Shown: positions 1 through 8,396, numbered from the stretch's first letter. The stretch: DNA of 39,306 nucleotides from Dehalococcoidia bacterium UBA1141 (GCA_002311385.1 DCAE01000128.1:37160-76465); one strand, 5' to 3'. Numbers and translations are program-made. The notes: generated by a model from the letters alone, not told the origin.

Positions 1-765
1 CCTCAACAGCACTTCACACAGCCCCCGCCCCGATTCACTGAGGCGTCGCTGGTCAAAAAGCTGGAGGAAGAGGGTATCGGAAGACCCAGCACCTACGCTC
101 CCACGCTGTCTACCCTCATGGATAGAGACTACGTGCTGAAAGACCAGGGCAGGTTCAATCCCACCAAACTGGGAACCGCCGTAACCGGTCTGTTGACTCA
201 GCACTTCCCGGACATCATGGACATCGGCTTCACCGCTCGTATTGAGAGCGATCTAGACGAGATTGCCGAGGGCGAGAAGCAGTGGGCGCCGGTACTTGAA
301 AAGTTTTACAGTCCGTTCGGCAAGGCCATCGACAAGGCCATGAAGGAAGCCGAGCGAATCCCGCGTGATCAGATCGACGAGGAGACTGACGAAATCTGCC
401 CCGACTGCGGAAGGCCAATGGTCATCAAGTCAGGGCGGTTCGGGCGGTTCCTTTCGTGCAGCGGATTCCCTGAGTGCAAAGTGTCCCAGCCGCTGTTGCA
501 TCGCGTGGGCGTCGAGTGCCCGGATTGCGGAAGCGATCTGGTCCAACGGCGAGCGGGCAAGGGCAGCAAGAGCCGCAACAAGATTTTCTACGGTTGCTCC
601 AACTATCCGACATGCACTTTTGCTAGCAACGCGCGACCTCTGCCTCAGCCGTGTCCCGAATGCACCGGGCTGCTGGTCGCGATGGGACGCACCAACTGCC
701 GCTGCCTGAACTGCGAGCACAAAGGCCCGCGACCAGAGGAAGAGCTTGTGGAGGCAACCGTCTGA
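1..765 (+). CDS. topA: DNA topoisomerase I, C-terminal part (5' end outside window)
   Basis: Type IA topoisomerase, which relaxes negatively supercoiled DNA by passing one strand through a transient break in the other. The frame is open from base 1, and the first residues contain the family block FTEASLVKKLEEEGIGRPST, near the end of the catalytic core. The active-site tyrosine lies upstream, outside the window. The C-terminus carries three zinc-ribbon modules with CPxC pairs: CPDCG..C..C near window residues 134-157, CPDCG..C..C near 171-202 and CPEC..C..C near 216-235. These are typical DNA-binding fingers of bacterial TopA. The stop at 763-765 is followed one base later by the ATG of the recombinase gene, so the two are probably co-transcribed and translationally coupled. 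Confidence 0.96.
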   Translation, partial: PQQHFTQPPPRFTEASLVKKLEEEGIGRPSTYAPTLSTLMDRDYVLKDQGRFNPTKLGTAVTGLLTQHFPDIMDIGFTARIESDLDEIAEGEKQWAPVLEKFYSPFGKAIDKAMKEAERIPRDQIDEETDEICPDCGRPMVIKSGRFGRFLSCSGFPECKVSQPLLHRVGVECPDCGSDLVQRRAGKGSKSRNKIFYGCSNYPTCTFASNARPLPQPCPECTGLLVAMGRTNCRCLNCEHKGPRPEEELVEATV

Positions 766-766
766 T

Positions 767-1759
767 ATGGATGGCCTCGTCTGGAAAGACCTGCTGGCGA
801 AGTTCGAGGAGCATCTTCAGGCCGAGCGCAGCCTGGCGCCGCTGACGGTGCGTAACTATCGCGCTGACTTGGAGCCGTTGCGCGACTTCATGCAAAAGAA
901 GGAGATCGCCGACTTCCGAAGCTTGGACCGTCAAACGCTCCGGGCCTACCTGGCATGGCTCCACGAGTTAGGCTACGTCAGGCCCAGCGTGGCCCGAAAA
1001 CTCAGCGTTCTGCGGTCCTTCCTGAACTGGTTGAGGCGCAAAGGGATCATCGAACACGACCCGATTCCTTCAAGAGGCGTCATGAAATTAGAGTCTCGCC
1101 TCCCCCGTTTCCTGTCTCAGGAGGAGGCGAGCAAACTCGTTCAGGCTCCCGACACGTCCAGCAAGGTTGGAGCCAGAGACCGTGCGCTCTTGGAGCTTGT
1201 CTACGCTGGAGGCCTGCGAGTCAGCGAAGCGCGAGACCTCAACCTGTCTGACATCAACTTCGACACCCGCGAGGCGCGAGTGCGAGGCAAAGGCTCTAAA
1301 GAGCGCGTCGTTCTAATGGGCGAATCCGCCAGAGACGCCATCGGCTCCTATCTGAGAGAGGTCCGGGGCAAGGATGGCAGTCTTGAGGACGATGGCGCTC
1401 TGTTCGTCAATCGCTACGGCAACCGTCTGAGCCAGCGAAGCATCCAAAAGACGGTCAAACGCTATGCCGGAGAGACAGGCCTGGGATCGCAGGTTCACAC
1501 TCACACGCTCAGACACTCCTTCGCCACCCACATGCTGGAGGGTGGAGCAGACCTTCGTATAATTCAGGAATTATTGGGCCATTCCAGCCCAACTACCACT
1601 CAGATATACACCCACGTGACCAAACAGGAAGCGTTGGCCGCTTATATGACTCACCATCCCCGTTCCGACGTTCCTGACGATGGTCCATCGCCAGTGGCGG
1701 ATAACCAACTGGCCGACGACGAACGCCAGGACCAACGACTTCAAGACAAACAATCGTAG
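767..1759 (+). CDS. xerC: Tyrosine recombinase, XerC/XerD type
   Basis: Site-specific tyrosine recombinase of about 330 residues, the usual Xer length. Xer enzymes resolve chromosome dimers at dif before division. The N-terminal SAM-like core-binding domain is seen in the block LTVRNYRADLEPLRDFM. The catalytic domain shows the full residue set: Arg in GGLRVSEARDL, Lys in RGKGSKERVV, HTLRHSFATHML (HxxR), LGHSSPTTTQIYTHV (His and nucleophilic Tyr). I chose ATG 767, just after the topA stop, with GGAGG about 12 bases upstream. An in-frame TTG at 746 would add seven residues inside topA. The C-terminus after the Tyr is extended by about 45 acidic/polar residues. A topA-xerC order is common in bacteria. 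XerC and XerD cannot be told apart here, so the symbol is provisional. Confidence 0.92.
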   Translation: MDGLVWKDLLAKFEEHLQAERSLAPLTVRNYRADLEPLRDFMQKKEIADFRSLDRQTLRAYLAWLHELGYVRPSVARKLSVLRSFLNWLRRKGIIEHDPIPSRGVMKLESRLPRFLSQEEASKLVQAPDTSSKVGARDRALLELVYAGGLRVSEARDLNLSDINFDTREARVRGKGSKERVVLMGESARDAIGSYLREVRGKDGSLEDDGALFVNRYGNRLSQRSIQKTVKRYAGETGLGSQVHTHTLRHSFATHMLEGGADLRIIQELLGHSSPTTTQIYTHVTKQEALAAYMTHHPRSDVPDDGPSPVADNQLADDERQDQRLQDKQS

Positions 1760-1790
1760 AAAGTGCCTGGTCTATGGAGGCTGATTAGCA

Positions 1791-2231
1791 GTGGTAAAGA
1801 TTTTGATCTTAAATGGGCCAAATCTCAATGTATTAGGTCGCCGGTCGCCCGGTCATTATGGCACCAAGACCTTGGACGAGATTAATCATGCACTTACCGT
1901 CCAGGCACAAGGGTTGAAGGTTGATGTGGACTTCTTTCAATCGAACTTGGAAGGGGAAATCGTCACTTGCATTCAAGAACATTGGGGTGATATCCAGGGG
2001 ATCATCATTAATCCCGGAGCGCTCACCATGTACGGGTATTCCCTGAAGGATGCCTTGATTGACGCCAGTGTGCCTGTGATTGAAGTACACCTGAGCAATA
2101 TCCACGCCAGGGAGGAATTCCGCAGGCACTCGGTCATCTCCGACGTCGCTCGTGGTCAGATTGCGGGGTTCGGTTGGAGAAGCTATACTGCGGCTTTAGA
2201 CATCATCGCCGAAATCGCCCAAGAAAATTGA
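1791..2231 (+). CDS. aroQ: Type II 3-dehydroquinate dehydratase
   Basis: Shikimate pathway enzyme that converts 3-dehydroquinate to 3-dehydroshikimate through an enolate, working as a dodecamer in the cytosol. The 146 residues match the family length. Visible blocks are ILNGPNLNVLGRRSPGHYG at the N-terminus, with the catalytic Arg/Tyr loop, and IEVHLSNIHAREEFRRHS, with the catalytic His and substrate-binding Arg. The GTG start at 1791 has GGAGG ten bases upstream. One oddity is that the motif usually read as NPGAxTHxS is NPGALTMYG here, so the conserved substrate-contacting His and Ser are Met and Gly. The gene lies before an M24 peptidase and efp, a common order in bacteria. Confidence 0.93.
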   Translation: MVKILILNGPNLNVLGRRSPGHYGTKTLDEINHALTVQAQGLKVDVDFFQSNLEGEIVTCIQEHWGDIQGIIINPGALTMYGYSLKDALIDASVPVIEVHLSNIHAREEFRRHSVISDVARGQIAGFGWRSYTAALDIIAEIAQEN

Positions 2232-2287
2232 CCCAGAAAATAGCCGTGAAGTTCGATTTTAGAAGTAAATAAACTGGAGGAACCGGA

Positions 2288-3355
2288 ATGAAAGACCGCG
2301 TATCTGGACTGTTGAGCCAGTTGCCGGAAAAGAACCTGGATGGAATGCTAATTTCGTCCTCAGAAAACCGGCGCTACTTGTCTGGCTTTTCAGGCTCCGC
2401 GGGCTATCTGCTTATCTCCAACGACCAACCAGTCTTGGTGACCGATTCCCGGTACACCGAGCAAGCAGCAAACCAAGCAGAGAATTACCGGGTCGTGCAG
2501 GGGCGCGGCGGTTGGGACTGGCTTGTGGAATGGCTGAAAGAAACTGGCGTTAAGCGTCTCGGGTTCGAGAGCCAGGACATGACTGTCGCCACTCATGATT
2601 CACTCCTCGAGGCCTTGAAGAAGGATGAGTCTCTGAATGGCGTTTCTCTCATTGGCGCATCAGGCATGGCAGAACAGCAGCGGACCATAAAAGATGACAG
2701 CGAGCTACGATTGCTGCAAAAGGCCATCGACGCTTCCGATGCGGCTATGGAGGCAGTCTGCCCTGAGATAACCGAAGGGATGACCGAGAAGGAAGTAGCC
2801 TGGCGCATGGAAAAAGCCATGAGGGACTTTGGGGCCGATGGCTTGAGCTTTGACACAATCGTAGCCTCCGGGCCCAACGGTGCAATGGCGCATCATCAGC
2901 CTTCCGACCGAGCCATCCAGCGAGGAGAACCCATCGTGATCGACATGGGCGCGATCGCCGGCGGCTACTGTTCGGATATCACCCGCACTGTGGTCGTGGG
3001 CGAGCCCGACGAAACTTTCCGCAACGTCTATGACATCGTGCTGGGCGCTCAACTGACGGCCATCAACACGGTCAAAACCGGCATGACCGGGGAAGAGTGT
3101 GATAATTTGGCCCGCGTCGTGATCGCCGAAGCGGGTTATGGAGATAACTTCGGCCACAGCTTGGGCCACGGTGTAGGCTTGGCCGTCCACGAAAATCCCA
3201 GAGTATCGCCCAAGTCCGATGACGTTCTCGACCAAGATACTGTGTTCACGGTGGAGCCAGGCATCTACATCACCGGCTGGGGTGGAATCCGCATCGAAGA
3301 CATCGTCATCTTGGGCAAAGACGGAGCCATTCCCCTAAGCAAAGCGTCCAAGTAG
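2288..3355 (+). CDS. pepP: M24 metallopeptidase (Xaa-Pro aminopeptidase/dipeptidase)
   Basis: Pita-bread fold aminopeptidase that removes an N-terminal residue preceding proline, using two metal ions. At 355 residues it has the usual PepP/PepQ short form: a creatinase N-domain (residues 1-125, including SSSENRRYLSGFSG) and a catalytic domain. All five metal ligands are visible: Asp in VIDMGAIAGGYCSDITRTVV (two Asp), His in GHSLGHGVGL, Glu in FTVEPGIYI and Glu in IRIEDIV. The start ATG 2288 follows TGGAGGAACCGG. It sits between aroQ and efp, probably in the same transcript. Whether it prefers dipeptides (PepQ) or longer peptides (PepP) cannot be read from sequence. Confidence 0.93.
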   Translation: MKDRVSGLLSQLPEKNLDGMLISSSENRRYLSGFSGSAGYLLISNDQPVLVTDSRYTEQAANQAENYRVVQGRGGWDWLVEWLKETGVKRLGFESQDMTVATHDSLLEALKKDESLNGVSLIGASGMAEQQRTIKDDSELRLLQKAIDASDAAMEAVCPEITEGMTEKEVAWRMEKAMRDFGADGLSFDTIVASGPNGAMAHHQPSDRAIQRGEPIVIDMGAIAGGYCSDITRTVVVGEPDETFRNVYDIVLGAQLTAINTVKTGMTGEECDNLARVVIAEAGYGDNFGHSLGHGVGLAVHENPRVSPKSDDVLDQDTVFTVEPGIYITGWGGIRIEDIVILGKDGAIPLSKASK

Positions 3356-3380
3356 GGCTGGAATCGCTCAATCGCCAACT

Positions 3381-3400
3381 GGTGATGGCCGGTGATGGCT
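3381..3400 (+). repeat. 10-bp tandem duplication upstream of efp
   Basis: GGTGATGGCC is followed directly by GGTGATGGCT (one mismatch). It lies just before the Shine-Dalgarno GGAGG (3409-3413) of efp and is one member of a window-wide set of pre-start tandem duplications. Confidence 0.7.
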
Positions 3401-3422
3401 GGAAAATTGGAGGTTCACTCAA

Positions 3423-3995
3423 TTGAGTATTAGCTTTGGAGACTTAAGCCGCGGCTTGGTCATTGAGTTGGATGGACAGCCGTGGCAAATCATGGACTAC
3501 GAGCGTCATAAGATGCAACAAAGGGCGCCCGTAACTCGCATTAAAATGAAAAACCTGCTCTCCGGCGCCGTTGTGGAGCGCACGTTTCAGCAGTACAGCA
3601 CTCAGTTTTCCGTCGCCGACATGTCCAATCGGCCCTCTCAATATCTCTACACCGACGGCGAGTTCTATTACTTTATGGACCAAGAAAGCTTCGACCAGTA
3701 TGAACTGACCAAGGAACTGCTGGGGTCAACCTTGGACTACCTCACCGAGCAAATGATCGTCGAAGTAGTTTTCTACAAGGGCGCAGCCATCAACGTTAAT
3801 CTCCCCACCCATGTGGACTTGAAAGTCGTAGAAACACCTCCGTCCTTCCGGGGCGACACAGCCCAAGGCGGTACCAAGCCAGCCACCATGGAAACCGGTT
3901 TGCGGGTGACTGTGCCTATGTTCATCACCCAGGGCGCGGTGATTCGCGTCGACACCCGTAACGGCGAGTACACTGAGCGGGTAAGCCAAGAGTAA
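3423..3995 (+). CDS. efp: Translation elongation factor P with atypical tip loop
   Basis: EF-P binds the ribosome between the P and E sites and relieves stalling at polyproline stretches. The 190 residues cover the three beta-barrel (KOW-like, central, C-terminal OB) domains. Signatures include TDGEFYYFMDQESFDQYEL, ELPTH-like LPTHVDLKVVETPP, KPATMETGL and the end DTRNGEYTERV. The start is TTG 3423, with GGAGG nine bases upstream. The odd part is the domain I tip loop. Where EF-P proteins usually have PGKG or PGRN-type sequence bearing the modified Lys or Arg, this protein reads ERHKMQQRAPVTRIK (residues 27-41), so the tip residue is Gln33 or Arg34. No modification gene is seen next to it. Confidence 0.94.
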   Translation: MSISFGDLSRGLVIELDGQPWQIMDYERHKMQQRAPVTRIKMKNLLSGAVVERTFQQYSTQFSVADMSNRPSQYLYTDGEFYYFMDQESFDQYELTKELLGSTLDYLTEQMIVEVVFYKGAAINVNLPTHVDLKVVETPPSFRGDTAQGGTKPATMETGLRVTVPMFITQGAVIRVDTRNGEYTERVSQE

Positions 3996-4143
3996 GCAGA
4001 TACCCAGGCTCTTTCAAAAACCCACCGCACATTAATCAAGGTCCATCGCTCGACCCCTCTATTGTTCCCTGACCAAAGCGACCTCAGACCTTATCGGCAG
4101 CATATCAGGCGTTCATTCACAATCCGGTCTTTGGAAAAATACC

Positions 4144-5400
4144 GTGCCTGTTTACACAGTTAGCCAGGTCACAACCCACATCAAGCAATACTTCGAGAGC
4201 GATTCTTTGCTCAACGACCTCTGGGTGTTGGGTGAGGTGTCCAACCTTCGAGTGTCTTCTTCTGGGCACTCCTACTTCACCTTGAAAGACGACCAGAACC
4301 TGCTCAACTGCGTGATGTTCCGCGGACAAGCGGGGTCGGACATCCTGGCCAACGGAGGAACGGTGTCGGCCCACGGTCGCATCTCTTTCTATGCGCCCCG
4401 TGGCTCCACAGATTTCATGGTGGACATCGCCATGCCTGAAGGAGTCGGCGAGCTTGCCTTGGAGTTGGAGCGGCTCCGTCTCCGCCTGGAAGCGGAGGGA
4501 CTGTTCGAGATTTCACGGAAGCGGCAGTTGCCCCGGTTTCCCAAGGTGGTGGGCGTGGTCACTTCCTCGTCGGGATCGGTCTTCCACGACATCACAAACG
4601 TGCTCGGTCGCCGCTACCCCTTGGTTGAAGTGGTATTATCGCCTACCCCAGTGCAAGGGATCGATGTGGCTCCGTCCATCGCCGCGGCATTGGATAGGCT
4701 GGACCGGGAAGGACAAGCAGACGTGATAATCGTCGCCCGGGGCGGTGGCTCTCTGGAAGACCTTTGGCCGTTTAACGAAGAGGTGGTGGCCCGAGCCATA
4801 TATGCCAGCAGGACGCCGGTGGTGAGCGCCATCGGCCACGAGACAGACTTCACCATAGCCGACCAAGTTGCTGATGTCCGCGCTCCAACACCTTCGGCGG
4901 CAGCTGAATTGGTTGTGCCTGACCGTGAGAATTTGCTACGCCAGTTGGACGAGTTGGCGGAGGACTCCCACCGAGCCATCTACTACCAATTGGAGAACCG
5001 GAGGGCATTATTGTCCGCGCTAGTTCGCCGCATGGACTCGAGGCTACCAAACCTGGAAGTATGGAGAAGGCGGGTAAACGACCTTGGCCGGATAGCGCAA
5101 TCCGGAGCGTCCGCAGGCCTATCATTGGCTGAATCCCGAATCCAAGGCATGGAGCACCGATTGCGAGCCCTAGACCCGGCGGCTACGTTGGCCCGTGGAT
5201 TTTCTGTGGTGGAGAATGTGGCCTCCGGAGTTGTAGTGAGTAAAACTTCCCATGTTGCTACCGGGGACAACTTGAGCATAACGGTAGCCGATGGCATCGT
5301 GGCAGCCACAGCCGGAACCGGCGCGTCAGCAAAACCGTTGCGCAAAAAAAGGAAATCGGCGAAACATCAGCAAACGGAGCAATTGGAGTTGCTACTCTGA
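4144..5400 (+). CDS. xseA: Exodeoxyribonuclease VII large subunit
   Basis: Catalytic subunit of exonuclease VII, which degrades single-stranded DNA from both ends and helps in mismatch and damage repair. It has an N-terminal OB-fold DNA-binding domain (VSQVTTHIKQYFESDSLLND, then LWVLGEVSNLR and SGHSYFTLKD), then the catalytic core with GVVTSSSGSVFHDI, PTPVQG, the block VIIVARGGGSLEDLWPFN and SAIGHETDFTIADQVAD, and a coiled-coil segment. The 418 residues are within family range. The start is GTG 4144; a ribosome site is not obvious (GGAAAAATACC upstream). The C-terminus ends in a Lys/Arg-rich stretch (KPLRKKRKSAKHQQ). The xseB small subunit follows 79 bp later. Confidence 0.95.
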   Translation: MPVYTVSQVTTHIKQYFESDSLLNDLWVLGEVSNLRVSSSGHSYFTLKDDQNLLNCVMFRGQAGSDILANGGTVSAHGRISFYAPRGSTDFMVDIAMPEGVGELALELERLRLRLEAEGLFEISRKRQLPRFPKVVGVVTSSSGSVFHDITNVLGRRYPLVEVVLSPTPVQGIDVAPSIAAALDRLDREGQADVIIVARGGGSLEDLWPFNEEVVARAIYASRTPVVSAIGHETDFTIADQVADVRAPTPSAAAELVVPDRENLLRQLDELAEDSHRAIYYQLENRRALLSALVRRMDSRLPNLEVWRRRVNDLGRIAQSGASAGLSLAESRIQGMEHRLRALDPAATLARGFSVVENVASGVVVSKTSHVATGDNLSITVADGIVAATAGTGASAKPLRKKRKSAKHQQTEQLELLL

Positions 5401-5479
5401 GAACTCTACCCGCAACGCTATCCGGCCGTTTATAATGCAAACCTGCACCGGGCTCATTTTTCTTGGGCGAGGCACCTAA

Positions 5480-5812
5480 TTGGCCAAAACATCTGGTAGC
5501 GGCTCAGGCTCGGAACCGGAGCTTGGTCCCACACCGAATCTGGACTCCTTGACCTTCGAAGATGCTTTTGCTCTATTGAGCGAAATGGCGTCTTCACTGG
5601 AGGAGGGAGGTCTTACCTTGACGGGCGCGACGGCCCGGTACGAACAGGGTATGAGCTTGGTCCGCCATTGCAATCAACTATTAGAACAAGCGGAACTCAA
5701 GATAACCACGTTGAAGGATTCCTATAACCAGGGTTTGGATGCCCCTGAAGACATTCTGCCGGGGCAATTGGGGCTAACCGAGGAGTCGGAATTAGATACC
5801 TCCGAGGAATGA
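5480..5812 (+). CDS. xseB: Exodeoxyribonuclease VII small subunit
   Basis: Small helical subunit that coats the XseA coiled coil. The family core is visible at residues 24-80: LTFEDAFALLSEMASSLEEG, then LTLTGATARYEQGMSLVRHC and the NQLLEQAELKI block. At 110 residues it is longer than the usual 70-80, because of a Ser/Gly-rich N-terminus and an acidic tail. The start TTG 5480 is provisional because no strong Shine-Dalgarno is seen. A later start is excluded only by the lack of good codons before the conserved core. A TATAAT hexamer at 5431-5436 may give a weak internal promoter. Confidence 0.88.
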   Translation: MAKTSGSGSGSEPELGPTPNLDSLTFEDAFALLSEMASSLEEGGLTLTGATARYEQGMSLVRHCNQLLEQAELKITTLKDSYNQGLDAPEDILPGQLGLTEESELDTSEE

Positions 5813-5857
5813 ACCTCTAGGTTGAAGGGAACTCGAAACTGCGCAAGGGACTAGCCG

Positions 5858-6688
5858 TTGCTTAGGATTGGGTGGTTTTCCACAGGGCGGGGTGAGGGCT
5901 CCAGGGGTCTGCTGCAATTCGTTCAACAGCAGATTCTTGGCGGGCGGTTGGATGCCCAAATAGAGTTCGTTTTCAGCAACCGCAAAAGGGGTGAAGCGGA
6001 AGGCTCGGACGAGTACTTCAAACTGGTAGAGAAATTCGGTCTGTCTCTGGTCACTTTGTCTTCGCAAGAATTTCGGCGAAGCAGGCCGGGTCGGTTTTCC
6101 GACCACCGGGACGAATACGACCAGCAGGTTATGGGCTTACTCTCTCCGTTCACTCCCGACGTATGCGTCCTGGCCGGCTACATGCTGATTGTCAGCGGAG
6201 CCATGTGCCGGGCCTACCATCTCCTTAACCTGCACCCTGCTTTACCCACCGGTCCCATTGGCACTTGGCAGGAAGTAATCTGGGAACTCATGGAATCCCG
6301 GTCCAGCCACACCGGAGCCATGGTGCACCTAGCCACTGAGGATGTTGACCGCGGCCCAGTGCTTTCTTTCTGCACCGTACCCATAACCGGTGGTGCGTTT
6401 GCTCCTCTTTGGGCGGAATTAGATCAAGAAAGCCTGAGTGAACTAAAGGCGACCCGGGGTGAGGAATTGGAATTGTTCCAGCGGATTCGCCAGGCGCAAT
6501 TCCAGCGAGAACCGTATCTTTTATTGGAAACACTCCGGTCCGTGGCCAAAGGCCAAGTAATCCTCCGAGGCGGCCATTTGACTGACGGGGCAGGTCACCC
6601 GATATCCACGGCAAACTCCACGGGATTGTGCCTAGATGAGGATATCCTTAAGGCGATGGCAGCAGACGGATTGGAGCTATCGAGATGA
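5858..6688 (+). CDS. PurN/Fmt-like formyltransferase family protein
   Basis: A member of the formyl transferase fold that uses 10-formyl-tetrahydrofolate as donor; PurN (GAR transformylase) and Fmt are relatives. The Asn-His pair of the active site is in LLNLHPALPTGPIGTWQEV, and the catalytic Asp is in ATEDVDRGPVL, preceded by HTGAMVHL. At 276 residues it is longer than PurN (about 200) because of a C-terminal extension of roughly 75 residues. The sugar/phosphate-binding N-terminus (MLRIGWFSTGRGEGSRGLLQ) resembles PurN more than Fmt. The start TTG 5858 has AAGGGA seven bases upstream. The acceptor is unknown. The gene closes the topA-xse run and is followed by a terminator. Confidence 0.75.
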   Translation: MLRIGWFSTGRGEGSRGLLQFVQQQILGGRLDAQIEFVFSNRKRGEAEGSDEYFKLVEKFGLSLVTLSSQEFRRSRPGRFSDHRDEYDQQVMGLLSPFTPDVCVLAGYMLIVSGAMCRAYHLLNLHPALPTGPIGTWQEVIWELMESRSSHTGAMVHLATEDVDRGPVLSFCTVPITGGAFAPLWAELDQESLSELKATRGEELELFQRIRQAQFQREPYLLLETLRSVAKGQVILRGGHLTDGAGHPISTANSTGLCLDEDILKAMAADGLELSR

Positions 6689-6776
6689 CCCGCATGCACT
6701 CCTAAACGATGGGCACGGATTATTTTCGTCACTTAGGAATCAGCGAACTAAAACCCGGCAAAGAGCAACCGATTAA

Positions 6777-6816
6777 AAAGAAGTCCTCCCAACATTGCTG
6801 TAGGGAGGACTTCTTT
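6777..6816. terminator. Bidirectional rho-independent terminator
   Basis: A perfect 14-bp stem (AAAGAAGTCCTCCC / GGGAGGACTTCTTT) with a 12-base loop. It is A-rich before the stem and T-rich in the descending arm, so it can work on both strands. It lies between the convergent formyltransferase (+) and ferredoxin (-) genes, where a shared terminator is expected. Confidence 0.9.
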
Positions 6817-6853
6817 AGTTCCAGTCAAGTGACTATTTTGCCGATCAGGATTT

Positions 6854-7078
6854 TTACGGGAATAGCTGTTCGCCGGATTCTGTGTCAACCACGGTGATTG
6901 CGCTCACTGGGCAAGCCTCGGCGGCCTCCATGACGTTCTCCCGGGTGTCTGCGTTGGGATCAATCACATGACCTTGACGGTTGTCATCAAGGTCAAAAGT
7001 CTTGCCCGCAAGATGGGGACACATGGCGTTCCCGACGCAGACATTTAGGTCGATTGATACTTGAAGTTTTCCAGCCAT
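6854..7078 (-). CDS. Small ferredoxin of the P450-partner type ([3Fe-4S] likely)
   Basis: A 74-residue soluble electron carrier. It has CVGNAMC (Cys14, Cys20) and a distal CPVSAI Cys. A Cys-x5-Cys spacing without the middle Cys is the pattern of single-cluster [3Fe-4S] ferredoxins that feed bacterial P450s. The length and the ending ACPVSAITVVDTESGEQ fit that group. It starts 21 bp after the P450 stop on the same strand, so it is almost certainly co-transcribed and the electron donor of that P450. The ferredoxin reductase is not in the window. GAGAGGAGC precedes the ATG, giving a clear ribosome site. Confidence 0.9.
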   Translation of the reverse strand: MAGKLQVSIDLNVCVGNAMCPHLAGKTFDLDDNRQGHVIDPNADTRENVMEAAEACPVSAITVVDTESGEQLFP

Positions 7079-7099
7079 TTGCTCCTCTCTATATCCTAT

Positions 7100-8332
7100 C
7101 TAATTCAGGGACACTGGAAGAGCTTTTAGGGACCTAAAGGTGATGCTGGGCTGATAATCGAATTGTTTGGTCTTCAGGTTCAGCGTGTCATACCTTTCGG
7201 CCAATGCCTTAAATGCTTCCTGCCCTTCCAATCGAGCCAAGGTAGCACCCAAGCAGTGATGAATCCCGGAACCAAAGCCAACGTGGGCATTGGGCCAACG
7301 ATTGATATCGAAGGTGTTGGGATTTTCAAACTGTTCCGGGTCCCGGTTCGCTCCAGATATAAACCAACGCACTCGGTCGTTCTTGCGGATTAATTTGCCG
7401 CCCAACTCCACGTCCTCAACCGCTATGCGTTGGATGGATTTCACCGGCGGGTCGAACCGAAGGCACTCCTCCGTGGCCCGGTTAATCAGCGGTGGAACAA
7501 CATCGCCCTGGTCTTCTTTTAACAGCCTCCATTGATCCGGGTGCTGCATGAAAGCTAGGGAACCGTTGCAAATCAGGTTTATGGTGGTCTCGTGACCGGC
7601 CAGCAATAGTAGAATGGCGTTGGAAACTACCTGTTCACGAGTGTAAATCCCTCGTCTTTCACCATCGGCTAACACGGAGATAAAGTCGTCTTCTGGGTGC
7701 TTGATCCTCTCCTCAACAACAGGAGATAGATAATCGATTAACTCGTAAATTCCATCGTGCAGGGGCTTCATCCGGCCTATATCGCCGCGACCAATGAACA
7801 AGAGCTTCTCGGCCAATACACGGATGAATTTCCGGTCTTCGTAGGGCATTCCCATCATTTGGGCTATGACGAACAAAGGCAACGGGGTGGCGAAGTCTCG
7901 CATGATGTCCATTTCGCCTTGCTCGTCAGCCTCATCAAGTAAATCTTTGATGACCGACTTGACCATGGGGCGCCACTGCTCCATCGCCTTTGGCGTGAAG
8001 TAGCCGTGGAGCACTCTACGCATATCCATGTGCACGGGCCGGTCATGCTGAATGAACCAACTGGCGAAGAACTTTCTAACGTCGTCGTATAGACCCATGT
8101 CAGATTCATCAATCTGAGGGTATGGGTCGCGATGGTCGTTCTTGAAAACCGCGGAAGAGAACAACTCGTTGTGACGGGTGCACCACACCACGTCTTCGTA
8201 ACGGGTCAGAACCCAAAGATTATATTTTTCATTCCAATGGACGGGATCTTCTGATCGAATTTGACCATAGTAGGCGTACGGGTCGTCGATTGCCGCCCCA
8301 CTGAACATATCATCGTTAATCGCCGTTACCAT
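7100..8332 (-). CDS. Cytochrome P450
   Basis: Soluble bacterial class I P450 monooxygenase of 410 residues with no membrane anchor. The I-helix oxygen-activation motif is AGHETT (about residue 242), the K-helix ExxR is EECLRF (about 286), and the heme loop is FGSGIHHCLG with the axial Cys near residue 358. I chose ATG 8332 because AGGAGG sits five bases upstream. An in-frame ATG 48 bases further upstream lacks a ribosome site. A ferredoxin gene follows in the same operon. The substrate is unknown; overall appearance is that of bacterial CYP families acting on terpenoids, steroids or alkyl substrates. Expression is probably regulated at the palindrome at 8381-8396. Confidence 0.95.
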   Translation of the reverse strand: MVTAINDDMFSGAAIDDPYAYYGQIRSEDPVHWNEKYNLWVLTRYEDVVWCTRHNELFSSAVFKNDHRDPYPQIDESDMGLYDDVRKFFASWFIQHDRPVHMDMRRVLHGYFTPKAMEQWRPMVKSVIKDLLDEADEQGEMDIMRDFATPLPLFVIAQMMGMPYEDRKFIRVLAEKLLFIGRGDIGRMKPLHDGIYELIDYLSPVVEERIKHPEDDFISVLADGERRGIYTREQVVSNAILLLLAGHETTINLICNGSLAFMQHPDQWRLLKEDQGDVVPPLINRATEECLRFDPPVKSIQRIAVEDVELGGKLIRKNDRVRWFISGANRDPEQFENPNTFDINRWPNAHVGFGSGIHHCLGATLARLEGQEAFKALAERYDTLNLKTKQFDYQPSITFRSLKALPVSLN

Positions 8333-8363
8333 ACAACCTCCTGTCCGCATAGAAGTTTGATGG

Positions 8364-8396
8364 AATATATTATATTTCAATGGTTGATGTCAACCA
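8364..8396 (-). promoter_or_regulatory. P450 promoter overlapped by a palindromic operator candidate
   Basis: Read on the minus strand, TTGACA (8388-8393) is followed after 18 bases by TATATT (8364-8369), about 32 bases before the P450 ATG. The -35 box lies inside a perfect inverted repeat TGGTTGA-TG-TCAACCA at 8381-8396. A repressor or activator dimer could bind there. No regulator gene is adjacent. Confidence 0.65.

Noticed and set aside
6709..6897. 62-residue open frame between the formyltransferase and ferredoxin
   Set aside because: It spans the terminator hairpin at 6777-6816 and has no ribosome site.
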